In this document: positions 1-9,800 of the stretch, one piece after another
Layout of the letters: each line of letters opens with the position of its first letter
How positions within the stretch are numbered: the first letter of the stretch is position 1
NCBI RefSeq assembly: GCF_036906915.1
Contig: NZ_JBAKHX010000074.1
Coordinates: 1 to 41,118 of the forward strand
Source: Phytohabitans sp036906915
Lineage (GTDB): Bacteria; Actinomycetota; Actinomycetes; Mycobacteriales; Micromonosporaceae
Direction of reading: 5' to 3'
DNA length: 41,118 bases
The notes under the pieces: model-generated
Seen by the model: only the letters and a program-made list of their open reading frames with translations
What the model was told of the DNA's origin: nothing
Databases searched by the model: none
Program-made: the position numbers and the translations under genes

Positions 1-34
1 AGCGACGCCACCACGAGTTTCACCCACCTGCGGG

Positions 35-49
35 TGGCCCGAAGGGCCA
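35..49 (+). terminator. Short GC hairpin, possible terminator of an off-window gene
   Basis: TGGCCC and GGGCCA pair around a GAA loop and are followed by GGTTTCTT on the plus strand. This fits a weak intrinsic terminator for a plus-strand gene lying left of the window, or a stop for minus-strand transcription from the subtilase gene. The T-run is short, so the call is tentative. Confidence 0.3.
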
Positions 50-110
50 GGGTTTCTTGATCGACGGAACGAGGGCGGCGGGGCGGCGCCGCGGCCGACC
101 GCTAGCCGCC

Positions 111-1793
111 CTACAAGCCGCGGGTTGTCACCGCCGCGTAGGCGTCGATGATGCCGTAGCCGTAGAACCCGTTGAAGTTCTTGCCACCCTCGCAGTAGGC
201 GTTGAACTCCGCGTCCCGGCCTTCGTTGGTGTAGGTCTGGAGCCGCGGCTTCGGGCAGGCGTGCGCGGCGGCGGTCCGGTTGAGCTGGTACTCGACCTTC
301 CATGGCGCGAGCGTCAGCCCGCCGTTCTGGTAGTCGCGATGGCCAAACTGGCTGACGATCAACGCCGCCACACCAGACGCGTGCGGAGCCGCCATCGAGG
401 TGCCCTGCAGGTAGGTGTAGTACCCGCAGGCGCCGGCCGCCGTGCAGTCCTTGAAGACGAACGAAGCCGCCGCCGGCACCACGTTGCCGTCCTCGTCGAC
501 CGTGCCCTCCTCCTGCAGCACCTTCTTGGGGTACGCCGAGAGGATCATGTTGGCGTCGGAGCGGAACGACGGCGTGCCGAAGCCGTCCCGGAACCAGCCA
601 CCGGGCGCCGCGACCGAAATCTGCTCGGTGCCGTAGTTGGAGTAGTCAGCCTTCTTGGCCGACGGGCCCAGCGCGGAGACGCCGATGACGAAGGGACCCT
701 CGACTGGCAGGTCCCAGCACGTGTTGTTGTCGATCTCGCGGGGATACGCGGGAGCGCCAAAGTCCGGGCTGGAGATGTCGGTACGCGGGTCGCCCAGGTC
801 TTCGTGGTTGTTGCCGAGCGCGCCCACCAACGTCACGCCTTTGAGGTGGGCGTACGTCAGTGCCCGGGTCATGCCCTTGATGATCGCCTGCTGCTCGGCC
901 TGCGCCTGGGGCGAGTCGGCCGGGTTGTTGAGGCAGTTGTACAGCCACGGGTCGACGTAGAACGACATGTTCACGACGTCGAGGCCCGAGTCGGCGGCGT
1001 GCGTGAGGGCGTTGACCACCGGCTCCAGGAAGAAGTACCCGGAGTCCTGGCCACCCTTGAGCTCGACCAGGGTGACCTTGGGGGCCACGCCGGAGACGCC
1101 CACACCGTTCGCGGCGGCGCCGATGGTGCCGGCGACGTGCGTGCCGTGCCCGTTGTCGTCGGTGCCGACCGGGTCGAGGCAGCTCTCGACCTCACACGGA
1201 CCGTCGACCTCGACGATGTCCGGGGCGAAGTTGCGGGAAAGGGAGGCGCTGAAGTTCGGCGCGAGGTCGGGGTTGCTCGCGTCGAGGCCGGTGTCGAGGA
1301 TGCCGACGGTCACACCCTTCTTGCCGGCCTGCTTGCGCCGCGACTCGTCGGCCCGGATCATGTCGAGGCCCCAGAGCTTGTCGTCCAGCGGGTCCATGCT
1401 CGTCACGCCGCTACGGCCGCGGGCGGTGCCGGTCGCGGCGGTCACCCGGTTCTCCTGCTCGACAGCGTCGATCTCCAGCTTGGGCGCGTAGCCGATGGCC
1501 TTCCGCTGTGCCGCGCCGATGAGCGCGTCGGCAGCTGCCGCACGGGTCGCAAAGTCGGTGCGCGTCGAGCTCACTCGGAACACGCCGACGCTGTCGTTGC
1601 GCTCGACAACGGTGCCACCAGCGGCGGCGATCGCGGCGACGGCCGCGTCGGCCGACACGCCGTCCTCAGCCACCACCGTGTAGTCGGTCGTGCTCGCCGG
1701 GGCCGCGTTCGACGGGCCGGTTGGCACTATGGCCACGAGGGCCAACGCTGTCGCGGTAGCGACGGAGCCCATCGTAAGGCGTCTGCTCACCAT
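111..1793 (-). CDS. Secreted S8 family subtilisin-like serine protease
   Basis: A 560-residue secreted endopeptidase. Residues 1-31 form a signal peptide ending near SNA-AP. Residues about 36-105 resemble an inhibitor-I9-type propeptide. The catalytic domain carries Asp167 in GILDTG, His216 in NGHGTHVAG, the oxyanion Asn in GALGNN near 328 and Ser466 in GTSMAAPHASG, so the triad is intact. Paired cysteines (200/205 and 450/456) suggest disulfides in the exported protein. The ATG at 1793 is preceded by AGAGGAAATC, a good ribosome binding site. The gene is last in a same-strand series after fumC and the HAD gene. Its substrate cannot be read from the sequence; a general extracellular or processing role is inferred. 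Confidence 0.93.
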   Translation of the reverse strand: MVSRRLTMGSVATATALALVAIVPTGPSNAAPASTTDYTVVAEDGVSADAAVAAIAAAGGTVVERNDSVGVFRVSSTRTDFATRAAAADALIGAAQRKAIGYAPKLEIDAVEQENRVTAATGTARGRSGVTSMDPLDDKLWGLDMIRADESRRKQAGKKGVTVGILDTGLDASNPDLAPNFSASLSRNFAPDIVEVDGPCEVESCLDPVGTDDNGHGTHVAGTIGAAANGVGVSGVAPKVTLVELKGGQDSGYFFLEPVVNALTHAADSGLDVVNMSFYVDPWLYNCLNNPADSPQAQAEQQAIIKGMTRALTYAHLKGVTLVGALGNNHEDLGDPRTDISSPDFGAPAYPREIDNNTCWDLPVEGPFVIGVSALGPSAKKADYSNYGTEQISVAAPGGWFRDGFGTPSFRSDANMILSAYPKKVLQEEGTVDEDGNVVPAAASFVFKDCTAAGACGYYTYLQGTSMAAPHASGVAALIVSQFGHRDYQNGGLTLAPWKVEYQLNRTAAAHACPKPRLQTYTNEGRDAEFNAYCEGGKNFNGFYGYGIIDAYAAVTTRGL

Positions 1794-2526
1794 GATTTCC
1801 TCTCGTTGAGGGGTCGGTGAGCATCAAATCGAACAGTGGACCGTCGCACAAGAGTGCTGGCAGCTCAGCTAAGGAACGGATTTCCACGTCGGGCGCGTTT
1901 CCGGCGGGTCGCGGCCGGCCGAACCGGTTCAACCAGACCGCGCGCATCCCGGCCCGGCGGGCGGCCACCACATCGTGCTCCCACGAGTCGCCGACGTGTA
2001 CCACCGTGGCCGGGTCGGCGCCGGCTGCCGCCACGACGGCGGCGAAGAATTCGGGCGCGGGTTTCTTCGGCAGGCCACCGACGTGCGCGTACACCTCGAA
2101 AGCGAACTCGCCGCGCAGGCCGCACCGGTGTGCGTGGCTGTTGCCGTTGCTGGCTAGGCCCACGGCGTACGAACGGCGCAGGGCCGCCAGCGCCGGCCGT
2201 ACGTCGGCGAACGGGCGGCTCAGCTCGAACCGCCGTGCGAAGAACAGCTCCGCGATTCGCTCCAGTTCGGACGCAAGGCCGGCGCGGGCCAGCGACCGCC
2301 GCAGCGCCGCCCGCCGGATCTCGGTGACAGGCTCGGCGTACATCGCCGAGAAGGCCAGGTTCCAGTCCGATGCCAGGTCGATCGCGGACACCTCGACCGC
2401 CGCCGGGGTCAGCCGCCGCATCTCATCGAGTACTGCGACAAGCGCCCCGTCGACGGCCGCGCGGAGGTCGACGACGGTCTCGTCCGCGTCGAACACGACC
2501 GTCGTGATAGTGCGGGGTGCTCTCAT
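1666..2526 (-). CDS. HAD superfamily hydrolase
   Basis: Haloacid-dehalogenase-like hydrolase, probably a small-molecule phosphatase. The nucleophile motif FDADET is at residues 13-18 (DxDxT type). Motif II lies in LASNGN, the motif III lysine in GGLPKKPAPEF, and the acidic motif IV in HVGDSWEHDV; the order is that of a HAD with a helical cap. The ATG at 2526 overlaps the fumC stop as ATGA, so translation is coupled. The domain ends near LAELPALL (about 1865), but the frame stays open to 1666 and overlaps the subtilase by 128 nt. The last 60 or so residues look unlike a HAD tail and may be read-through after loss of a normal stop. Confidence 0.85.
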   Translation of the reverse strand: MRAPRTITTVVFDADETVVDLRAAVDGALVAVLDEMRRLTPAAVEVSAIDLASDWNLAFSAMYAEPVTEIRRAALRRSLARAGLASELERIAELFFARRFELSRPFADVRPALAALRRSYAVGLASNGNSHAHRCGLRGEFAFEVYAHVGGLPKKPAPEFFAAVVAAAGADPATVVHVGDSWEHDVVAARRAGMRAVWLNRFGRPRPAGNAPDVEIRSLAELPALLCDGPLFDLMLTDPSTRGNHGEQTPYDGLRRYRDSVGPRGHSANRPVERGPGEHDRLHGGG

Positions 2527-3914
2527 GGTCGGGTCATTCGCAGCACGTCCAGCGCCTCGTCAAGCTGCTCCTGCGTGATCCGGCCAGCCTCGACGTGCCC
2601 CCGGTCGAGCACGACCGCCCGGATCGACTGGCCGGACGCGAGCGCCTGCTTGGCGATCGAGGCCGCCTCGTCATACCCGAGGTACTTGTTGAGCGGCGTG
2701 ACGATCGACGGCGACGCTTCCGCGTACTCACGGCAGATCTCGACGTTGGCGACCAGGCCGGCCACGCAGCGGTCGGCGAGCAACCGGCTCGCGGCGGCCA
2801 GCAGCCGGATCGATTCCAGCAGGTTGCGCGCCATGACCGGGAGCATCACGTTGAGCTCGAAATCGCCCTGCGAGCCGGCGAACCCGACGGTCGCGTCGTT
2901 GCCGATCACCTGTGCGCAGACCTGGCGTACCGCCTCGCTGACCACCGGGTTCACCTTGCCCGGCATGATCGACGACCCCGGCTGGAGGTCGGGGATGTGC
3001 AGCTCGCGCAGGCCGGCTCGGGGCCCGGAGCCCATCCACCGGATGTCATTCGCGATCTTGTAGAGGCCCACGGCGATCGTGCGGAGCTGCCCGGAGGTCT
3101 CCACGAGCGCGTCCCGGGCGCCCTGCGCCTCGAAGTGGTTGCGCGCCTCAGCGAGCGGCAGCTTGGTCATCTCGCGGAGCTTGCCGATCACCGCCGCCGC
3201 GAACCCGGGCGGCGTGTTGACGCCGGTGCCGACCGCGGTGCCGCCTAGGGGCAGCTCAGCCAGCCGGGGCAGCGACGACTCCAGCCGCTCGATGCCGTAC
3301 TGCACCTGCGCCGCGTACCCGGAGAACTCCTGCCCGAGCGTGACCGGCGTCGCGTCCATGAGGTGCGTGCGCCCGGCCTTGACGACGGTCTTGAACTCGT
3401 CGACCTTGCCCTCGATCCGGAAGCCCAGGTGGCGCAGGGCAGGCAGCAGGTCGTTGACGACGGCGTAGGTGGCCGCCAGGTGGATCGACGACGGGAAGAC
3501 GTCGTTGCTGGACTGCGACGCGTTCACCTCGTCGTTGGGGTGTACCGGCCGGCCCAGCTCGCGGCTGGCCAGGGTGGCGAGCACCTCGTTGGCGTTCATG
3601 TTCGACGAGGTGCCGGAGCCGGTCTGGAAGACGTCCACCGGAAACTGGTCGTCGTAGCCGCCGTCGGCCACGTGAGCCGCGGCGGTGGCGATCGCCTGTG
3701 CCACGTCAGGCGGCAGCGCCCCCAGCTCCGCGTTGACCTGGGCGGCCGCTCCCTTGATCTGCGCCAGCGCCCGGATGTGCGCCGACTCCAGACCGCGCCC
3801 CGAGACCGGGAAGTTCTCCACCGCCCGCTGCGTCTGCGCCCGCCACAGCGCCTCCGCGGGCACCTGGACCTCACCCATCGTGTCGCGCTCTACGCGAAAT
3901 GCCTGCTCAGTCAC
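2523..3914 (-). CDS. fumC: Class II fumarate hydratase
   Basis: Interconverts fumarate and L-malate in the TCA cycle by the oxygen-stable, cluster-free mechanism. The 463 residues match the family length. The superfamily signature GSSIMPGKVNP is at residues 313-323 and holds the catalytic-loop serine. TGSGTSSNMNANEV at 98-111 and NASQSSNDVFPS at 131-142 are further conserved substrate-binding blocks, and GRTHLMDATP at 181-190 holds the conserved histidine. GTG at 3914 directly follows the upstream SARP stop (TAAGTG), with GGGGAGG nine bases upstream, so it is probably co-transcribed with the regulators. A second, unrelated class I fumarase lies at 11365-13041. Confidence 0.97.
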   Translation of the reverse strand: MTEQAFRVERDTMGEVQVPAEALWRAQTQRAVENFPVSGRGLESAHIRALAQIKGAAAQVNAELGALPPDVAQAIATAAAHVADGGYDDQFPVDVFQTGSGTSSNMNANEVLATLASRELGRPVHPNDEVNASQSSNDVFPSSIHLAATYAVVNDLLPALRHLGFRIEGKVDEFKTVVKAGRTHLMDATPVTLGQEFSGYAAQVQYGIERLESSLPRLAELPLGGTAVGTGVNTPPGFAAAVIGKLREMTKLPLAEARNHFEAQGARDALVETSGQLRTIAVGLYKIANDIRWMGSGPRAGLRELHIPDLQPGSSIMPGKVNPVVSEAVRQVCAQVIGNDATVGFAGSQGDFELNVMLPVMARNLLESIRLLAAASRLLADRCVAGLVANVEICREYAEASPSIVTPLNKYLGYDEAASIAKQALASGQSIRAVVLDRGHVEAGRITQEQLDEALDVLRMTRP

Positions 3915-6866
3915 TTATCCATCCTCCCCTGCCCGGTACACGCCGGTCTGTCGGTAGATGGCGAACGCCCGATCCGCGTGCCGGCGCGCCTGGCCCGGAT
4001 CCTTGTCACGCAGGCAGGCCGCGAGGCCGTCGAGGGCCCGCGCCTGCTCGTACGGGCTGGTCACCTGGGTGGCGATGGCATGCGCGGCCCAGTGCTCGGC
4101 CACGGCCTGCTCCCGGTCGCCCTTCGCGGCCAGCGTGACCGCGAGATCGTTGCGGATGGCGGCCTCGCCACGCCGCTCGCCGATCCCCTGCATGATCGCC
4201 ACCGCCTCCCGGTGCAGGCGTTCCGCCTCGTCGAGCCTGCCCAGCTCGCGCGTGGCCACCCCCAACCCGCTGCGCGCCTCTGCCTCGCCGGACCGGTTCT
4301 CGGTGCGCCGGTGGATGCGCACCGCCGCCGTGAGAAGCCGGCGCGCGATCGCGTACTGGCCGAGGCGGATGCGCACCTGACCCAGGTTGCCGAGCGCGGC
4401 ACCCACCTGGAAGTCGGCGTGCCGCTCGGCGTAGAAGAGCAGGTGCCGGCGGTGGCAGTGCAGCGCCTCGGCGTACCGGCCGCGCAGCATCGCGACGAGA
4501 CCCAGCTCGGCGAGTGGAAACGCGACGCCCCGGTCAGCCCGGAACCGCCGCCAGATGTCCATGGCCCGCCGCAGGTAGCTCTCCGCCTCGTCGAGCCGCC
4601 CTAACTGGACGTGCGTCACGCCGAGGTTGGCCACGCTGATCCCGACCCCGCGCAGGTCGCCGGCGCGTTCCCGGAGCACGAGCGCGGCACGCAGGTGCTC
4701 GATGGCCTCCTGCGCCCGGTCGGTGCGGAAGCAGCCCGCCGCGAGGTAGTTGTGCATGGTCGCGGCCGCGTCGCCGTCGCCGAGGCGGTCAGCTGCCATC
4801 AGTCCGTCGCGGAGCGAGTCCATGAGGTGGTCGGAGTACCCGCGCAGGAAGTAGAAGCGCCACACCGTCCCGGCGATCCGCCAGGCGTAATCCTCGTGCC
4901 CGGCTCGCGCCGCCAGATGCACGAGGACGGCGAGATTGGCGCGCTCGGCTTCCAACCAGGTGAGATCGATGCCCGCCAGGAGATCGGGGCGCTGCGGCTC
5001 GCCGCCGGCGAGGCCGCGGGCGCTCGGCGCCATCAGGCTCCGGCTGGCCGCCGACGCGGCGTGCAGGTAGTGGTCGCAGAGCCGCTCTATCGCGGCGTGC
5101 CGCTCGCCTTCCGGCTCGGCCACGGCGGCGAGGTCGCTCGCGTACTCCCGGATGAGGTCGTGCAGCCGGAACCGCCCAGCCGCCGGCTCGTCGACGAGGT
5201 GCCGGTCGACCAGCTCGTCCAGCACGTCCTGGGCCACCGGCAGTGGCACACCCGCCAGTGCCGCCGCCGCGGTCGCGTCGAACCGCTCGCCCGGGTACAG
5301 GCCGAGCAGGCGGAAGACCCGCTGGGCCGGCTCGCCGAGCTGGCCGTACGACAGTGCGAACGCGCTCGCCACCGTGCGGTCCTCGGCCACCAGCTCGGGC
5401 AGTACCGGCCGCTCGACGCCCAGCCGGCCGGCCAGGTGCGCCACCCGCCAGCCCGGCCGGTGGGCGAGCCGGGCACCGGCCAGCCGGATGGCGAGCGGCA
5501 GGTACCCGCACCGGCGAACCACCTCGGCGGCCGCGTCCGGCTCGGCGTGGACCCGGTCGCCGGCCACCCGGGCTAGCAGGTCGACGCCCTCGCGAGCGGA
5601 CAGCAGCGGCATCGATTCGGGCTGGGCACCGTCGAGCCCGACCAGCCGGCGCCGGCTCGTGACCAGGGTCAGGCAGTGCGCGGTGGCCGGTAGCAGCGGA
5701 GCCACCTGTGCGGTGCTGGCCGCGTTGTCGAGCACCACGACCGCCCGGCGTCGCGCCAGCTCGCTGCGCCACAGCGCGACTCGTTCGTCCAGGTCGGCGG
5801 GGATCCGCTCGCCCGGCACGCCGAGCTGCCGCAGCAGCGTGACGAGCGCGGTGGCCGACTCCAGTGGATCGCGCTCGCTGTGCCCGTGCAGGTCGACAAA
5901 GAGCTGCGCGTCCGGGTACGCGGACGCGACCAGGTGCGCCACGTGTACCGCCAGCGACGTCTTGCCGCTGCCCGCCATCCCGTCGATCACGTGCATGACC
6001 GGCTTTTCGGGGTCGACGCGAGCCACCTCGACCAGCCGGGACACCAGGTCGGACCGGCCGGTGAAGTCGGCGAGGCCGCGCGGCAGGCAGCGGGCCAGTG
6101 GCGGCACCGACCGGGGCGGCTCGGCCAGCGCTGGGTCGTTCCCGAGGATGCGGCGGTGCAGGTCGCGCAGGGCGGGTCCGGGCGGCACGCCCAGCTCATC
6201 GTCCAGCGCCCGCCGCGCCCGCTCGTACTCGGTCAGCGCGTCCGCCGGACGGCCGGCCCGGTACTGGGCGAGCATGAGCTGGGCGCGCAGGCGCTCCCGC
6301 AAGGGATGCTGGTCGACCAGCTCGGACAGCTCGCTCACCAGCTCGGGAACGGTGCCGAGGCGTAGCTCGACGTCGAACCGGTCCTCCGCTGCCCGCAGCC
6401 GCTGCTCGTCGAGGGTCGCGGCACCACGCTGCACCGCTCGGCTCGCGATGCCGGACAGGGCCGGACCGCGCCACAGCGTGAGGGCGACCCGGTACTCGTC
6501 GCGTGCCTCCACCCACCGTTCCGCGGCGGCGGCTTCCCGAGCCCGCACGACGGTCTGCTCGAACACGGCTGCGTCGAGTTCGTCCGGCTCGACCCGCACG
6601 AGGTACCCGGCGGGGTCCGTCACGATGGCGTCGTCCGGGATGCCGGCGGCGACGAGCGTCCGGCGCAGCCGGGACACGCAGCTCTGCAACTGGCCGCGCG
6701 CGGTTGCTGGTGGGCGCTCGTCCCACATCGCGTCTATCAGGTCGTCGACCGGGACTACCCGCCCGGCGCGCAGCAGCAGCGTCGCGAGCAGGGCCCGGTC
6801 GCGGGCCGCGGTGACCGGCGCGTCGCCGACGCCGACGGCCAGCGGGCCCAGCACCCGAAATCGCAC
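3915..6866 (-). CDS. AfsR/SARP family regulator with NB-ARC and TPR domains (copy 1)
   Basis: A 983-residue cytoplasmic signal-integrating transcription factor. Order: OmpR-type winged-helix DNA-binding domain (about 1-90), bacterial transcriptional activation domain (about 95-245), NB-ARC/AP-ATPase (about 260-560) with Walker A GMAGSGKTSL and Walker B VVVLDNA, then C-terminal TPR repeats. The frame is open further upstream, but that part is a shadow of the neighbour. The GTG at 6866, giving VRFRVLGPLAVG, is chosen because SARPs begin with this FxxLGPL motif and GAGGG lies just upstream. It starts one base after the stop of the paralogous copy 2. Target genes are unknown; no ligand-sensing motif is visible. 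Confidence 0.9.
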   Translation of the reverse strand: MRFRVLGPLAVGVGDAPVTAARDRALLATLLLRAGRVVPVDDLIDAMWDERPPATARGQLQSCVSRLRRTLVAAGIPDDAIVTDPAGYLVRVEPDELDAAVFEQTVVRAREAAAAERWVEARDEYRVALTLWRGPALSGIASRAVQRGAATLDEQRLRAAEDRFDVELRLGTVPELVSELSELVDQHPLRERLRAQLMLAQYRAGRPADALTEYERARRALDDELGVPPGPALRDLHRRILGNDPALAEPPRSVPPLARCLPRGLADFTGRSDLVSRLVEVARVDPEKPVMHVIDGMAGSGKTSLAVHVAHLVASAYPDAQLFVDLHGHSERDPLESATALVTLLRQLGVPGERIPADLDERVALWRSELARRRAVVVLDNAASTAQVAPLLPATAHCLTLVTSRRRLVGLDGAQPESMPLLSAREGVDLLARVAGDRVHAEPDAAAEVVRRCGYLPLAIRLAGARLAHRPGWRVAHLAGRLGVERPVLPELVAEDRTVASAFALSYGQLGEPAQRVFRLLGLYPGERFDATAAAALAGVPLPVAQDVLDELVDRHLVDEPAAGRFRLHDLIREYASDLAAVAEPEGERHAAIERLCDHYLHAASAASRSLMAPSARGLAGGEPQRPDLLAGIDLTWLEAERANLAVLVHLAARAGHEDYAWRIAGTVWRFYFLRGYSDHLMDSLRDGLMAADRLGDGDAAATMHNYLAAGCFRTDRAQEAIEHLRAALVLRERAGDLRGVGISVANLGVTHVQLGRLDEAESYLRRAMDIWRRFRADRGVAFPLAELGLVAMLRGRYAEALHCHRRHLLFYAERHADFQVGAALGNLGQVRIRLGQYAIARRLLTAAVRIHRRTENRSGEAEARSGLGVATRELGRLDEAERLHREAVAIMQGIGERRGEAAIRNDLAVTLAAKGDREQAVAEHWAAHAIATQVTSPYEQARALDGLAACLRDKDPGQARRHADRAFAIYRQTGVYRAGEDG

Positions 6867-6867
6867 G

Positions 6868-9800
6868 TCAACCCTCGTCCGTCGCGGACAGGACTGCCAG
6901 CTGAGCCGCCAACCGGGCGGCCACGCCCTCGGCGTCCGGCACACCCATCTCGCGGTAGATGACCAACGAGCGCTCCCAGTACCGCCGGGCCTGCTCGGCC
7001 GCCGCGGGCGCGGTGCACCGGGCCAGCCCGTCGAGCGCCCGCGCCTCCTCGTACCGGTGCCGGATCTGGGTGGCGATGGCGAGCGCCTGGTTGTGCTGCT
7101 CGACGGCGGCGGACCGCTGGCCGGCGGCGGCGAGCGTGATCGCCAGGTCGTTGCGGACCAGCGACTCGCCGCGCCGGTCGCCGGTCTGCCGGATGATCGC
7201 CAAGGCCATCCGGTGGTGCCGCTCGGCCTCCGCGAGCTCGCCGCCCATCCGGTGCCCGACGCCCAGGTCGTTGAGGACCTCGCCCTCGCCGTACCGGTTG
7301 CCGGTGCGGCGCTTGACGATGAGAGCGCTGCGCAGCAGCCGCATGGCCGCCGCGCGCTGCCCGAGCCGGAGCCGCACCTGCGCGATGTGTCCGAGGGCGG
7401 CGCCGACATGGAAGTCGAGCCGGCGCTCGCAGGCCAGGATCAGGTGACGGCGGTGCAGATCGAGCGCCTCCTCGTACCGTCCGAGCTGGGTGAGCATCAG
7501 TCCGAGGTCGGTGAGGGCGAGCGACATGCCCTGGTCGTTTGCCAGCCGCCGCCAGGTCTCCAGCGTCTGCGACGAGCAGATTATGGCCTCTTGCAACCGG
7601 CCGAGCTGGCTCAGCACGACGGCGAGGTTGCCGCGGCAGGTCGCGGCCTCGCGCACGTCGCCGAGCGCCTCGCGCAGCTTGAGTGCCGCCTCGACGTGCT
7701 CGATCGCCTCGTCGTACCGCGCCGCCCGGTAGTGCACCGAGGCGAGGTAGTTGTGCATCGTGGCCACCGCGGCATCGTCGCCGGAGCGCTGAGCGGCGGC
7801 CAACCCGTCCCGGTGCGTGATGAGCAGCTCGTCGTTGTAGCAGCGCAGGTAGAGGAAGCGCCACATCGCCCGCGCCAGCTTCCAGGCGTACTGGTGATGC
7901 CCGGTCTCGGCCGCGCACCGCACGAACGCGGGCAGGTTGAGCCGTTCCGCCTCCAGCCACGCGGCACCGTCCGCCGCGCCCGGATCGACTAGGTCGGGGC
8001 GCAGCGGCACGCTCAACTTGAGCGACTGCTGAAGCTTGTCGGCGCGTTCGATCTGCTCGCTGGCACGGACGACGGCGTGCAGATAGTGGTCGAGCACCCG
8101 GCCGGTCGCGGCCTGCCGCACGGCCTCCGGCTCCTGAGCGGTCGCCAGCTCCCGGGCGTACTCCCGGATGAGGTCGTGCATCCGGAACCGCCCGGCATCG
8201 GGCTCCTCCAGCAGGTGCCGGTCGACCAGTTCGTCGAGCAGGTCCTGTACCACCGGCAGTGGCAGGTCGACCAGCGCGGCCACCGAGAGCGCGTCGAAGT
8301 GGAGGGCCGGATGTAGCCCGAGCAGCCGGAATACCCGCTGCTCAGGCTCGGGCAGCTGGCCGTACGAGAGCGCGAAGGCGCTCGCCACAGTGCGGTCTTC
8401 GGCTGCCAGCTCGGGCAGCACCGGGCGCTCCTGCCGCAGCCGCCCGGCCAGGTCGGCCACCCGCCAGCTGCGGCGGTGCGCCAGCCGGGCGCCCGCGAGC
8501 CGGATCGCCAGCGGAAGGTACCCGCACCGGCGCACCACGTCGGCGGCGGCCGCGGGCTCGGAGCGGATGCGTTCCGGGCCGGCGACCCGGGCGAGCAGCT
8601 CGACCGCCTCCGGCTCGGCGAGTACGGGCAGCGGCTCGGGGTGCACGCCGTCCAGCCCGACCAGCCGGCGCCGGCTGGTCACCAGCGCGAGGCAGCCTGG
8701 CGCGGCCGGCAGCAGCGGGCTGACCTGCGCCGTGCTGGCCGCGTTGTCGAGGACGACGAGGACCCGGCGGGTGGCCAGCTCGGTGCGCCAGGACGCGACC
8801 CGGTCGTCGGTCTCGGCCGGTATCCGCTCGCTGGGCACGCCGAGCTGACGCAGCAGCGTGACCAGTGCGGCAGCGGGCTCCAGCGGCTGCCGCTCGCTGT
8901 GGCCGTGCAGGTCGACGAAGAGCTGCGCGTCGGGATACCGGCCGGCGAGCGCGGTCGCGACGTGTACCGCCAGCGTGGTTTTGCCGCTGCCGGCCATCCC
9001 GTCGATGAGCTGGATCACCGGCCCGGTCGGGTCGGCGTTCTCCACGGCCTTGACCAGGCGGGCGACCACCTCCGCGCGCCCAGTGAAGTCGGTGGCGGCC
9101 CGCGGCAGGCAGCGCGCCGGGGCGGCGTGGTGCGCCGGGCGCTCCTCGGCGGCGGCGCCGAGGTCACCGGCGAGGATGCGCTGGTGCATGTCGCGCAGCG
9201 CGGGCCCGGGCTCGATGCCCAGCTCGTCGGCCAGCACCTGCCGCGCTTCCCGGTAGACGGCGAGCGCGTCGGCCTGCCGTCCCGCCCGGTACAGGGCGAG
9301 CATGAGCTGGGCGCGCAGCCGCTCCCGGAGCGGATACCGCTCTGCCAGGTCGGTCAGCTCGCCAAGCAGCTCGCGCTCGCGGCCCAGGCGCAGCTCGACC
9401 TCGACGCACTCCTCGATCGCGACGGCGTGCTGCTCGTCGAGCGCCGCCGCGCCGCGCTGCACCGCGCGGCTGGCGATGCCGGCGAGCGCGGGGCCGCGCC
9501 ACAGCCGCAGCGCCGACCGGTACAGGTCGCGGGCCTCATCGGCGCGGTCGTCCGCTGCGGCGGCCCGCGCCTCGGCGGTCAGCTCGGCGAACACCAGCGA
9601 GTCCAGGTCGCCGGGGCCGACCTGGGCGGCGTACCCGGCGGGGTCGGTGACGATCACGTCGGTGCCGGTCGCCGCCGTGAGGGCCCGCCGCAGCCGGGAC
9701 ACGCAGTTCTGAAGCTGGCCGCGGGCGGTGGTCGGTGGGGTGCCGTCCCACATGGCGTCGACCAGCCTGTCGACCGGCAGCACGCGGCCGGCGTTGAGCA

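Noticed and set aside
57..1820. Long plus-strand open frame opposite the subtilase
   Set aside because: It is the antisense shadow of a well-supported protease gene in high-GC DNA; its translation is Arg/Val/Gly-rich with no domain.
6867..7409. N-terminal extension of SARP copy 1 to 7409
   Set aside because: These 181 codons are a frame-shifted shadow of the TPR part of SARP copy 2; the family N-terminus begins at 6866.
5152..7992. 946-codon plus-strand open frame opposite the SARP genes
   Set aside because: Composition is Ser/Arg/Ala-rich with no family similarity, and both SARPs on the other strand are clear. The length is a codon-bias effect.
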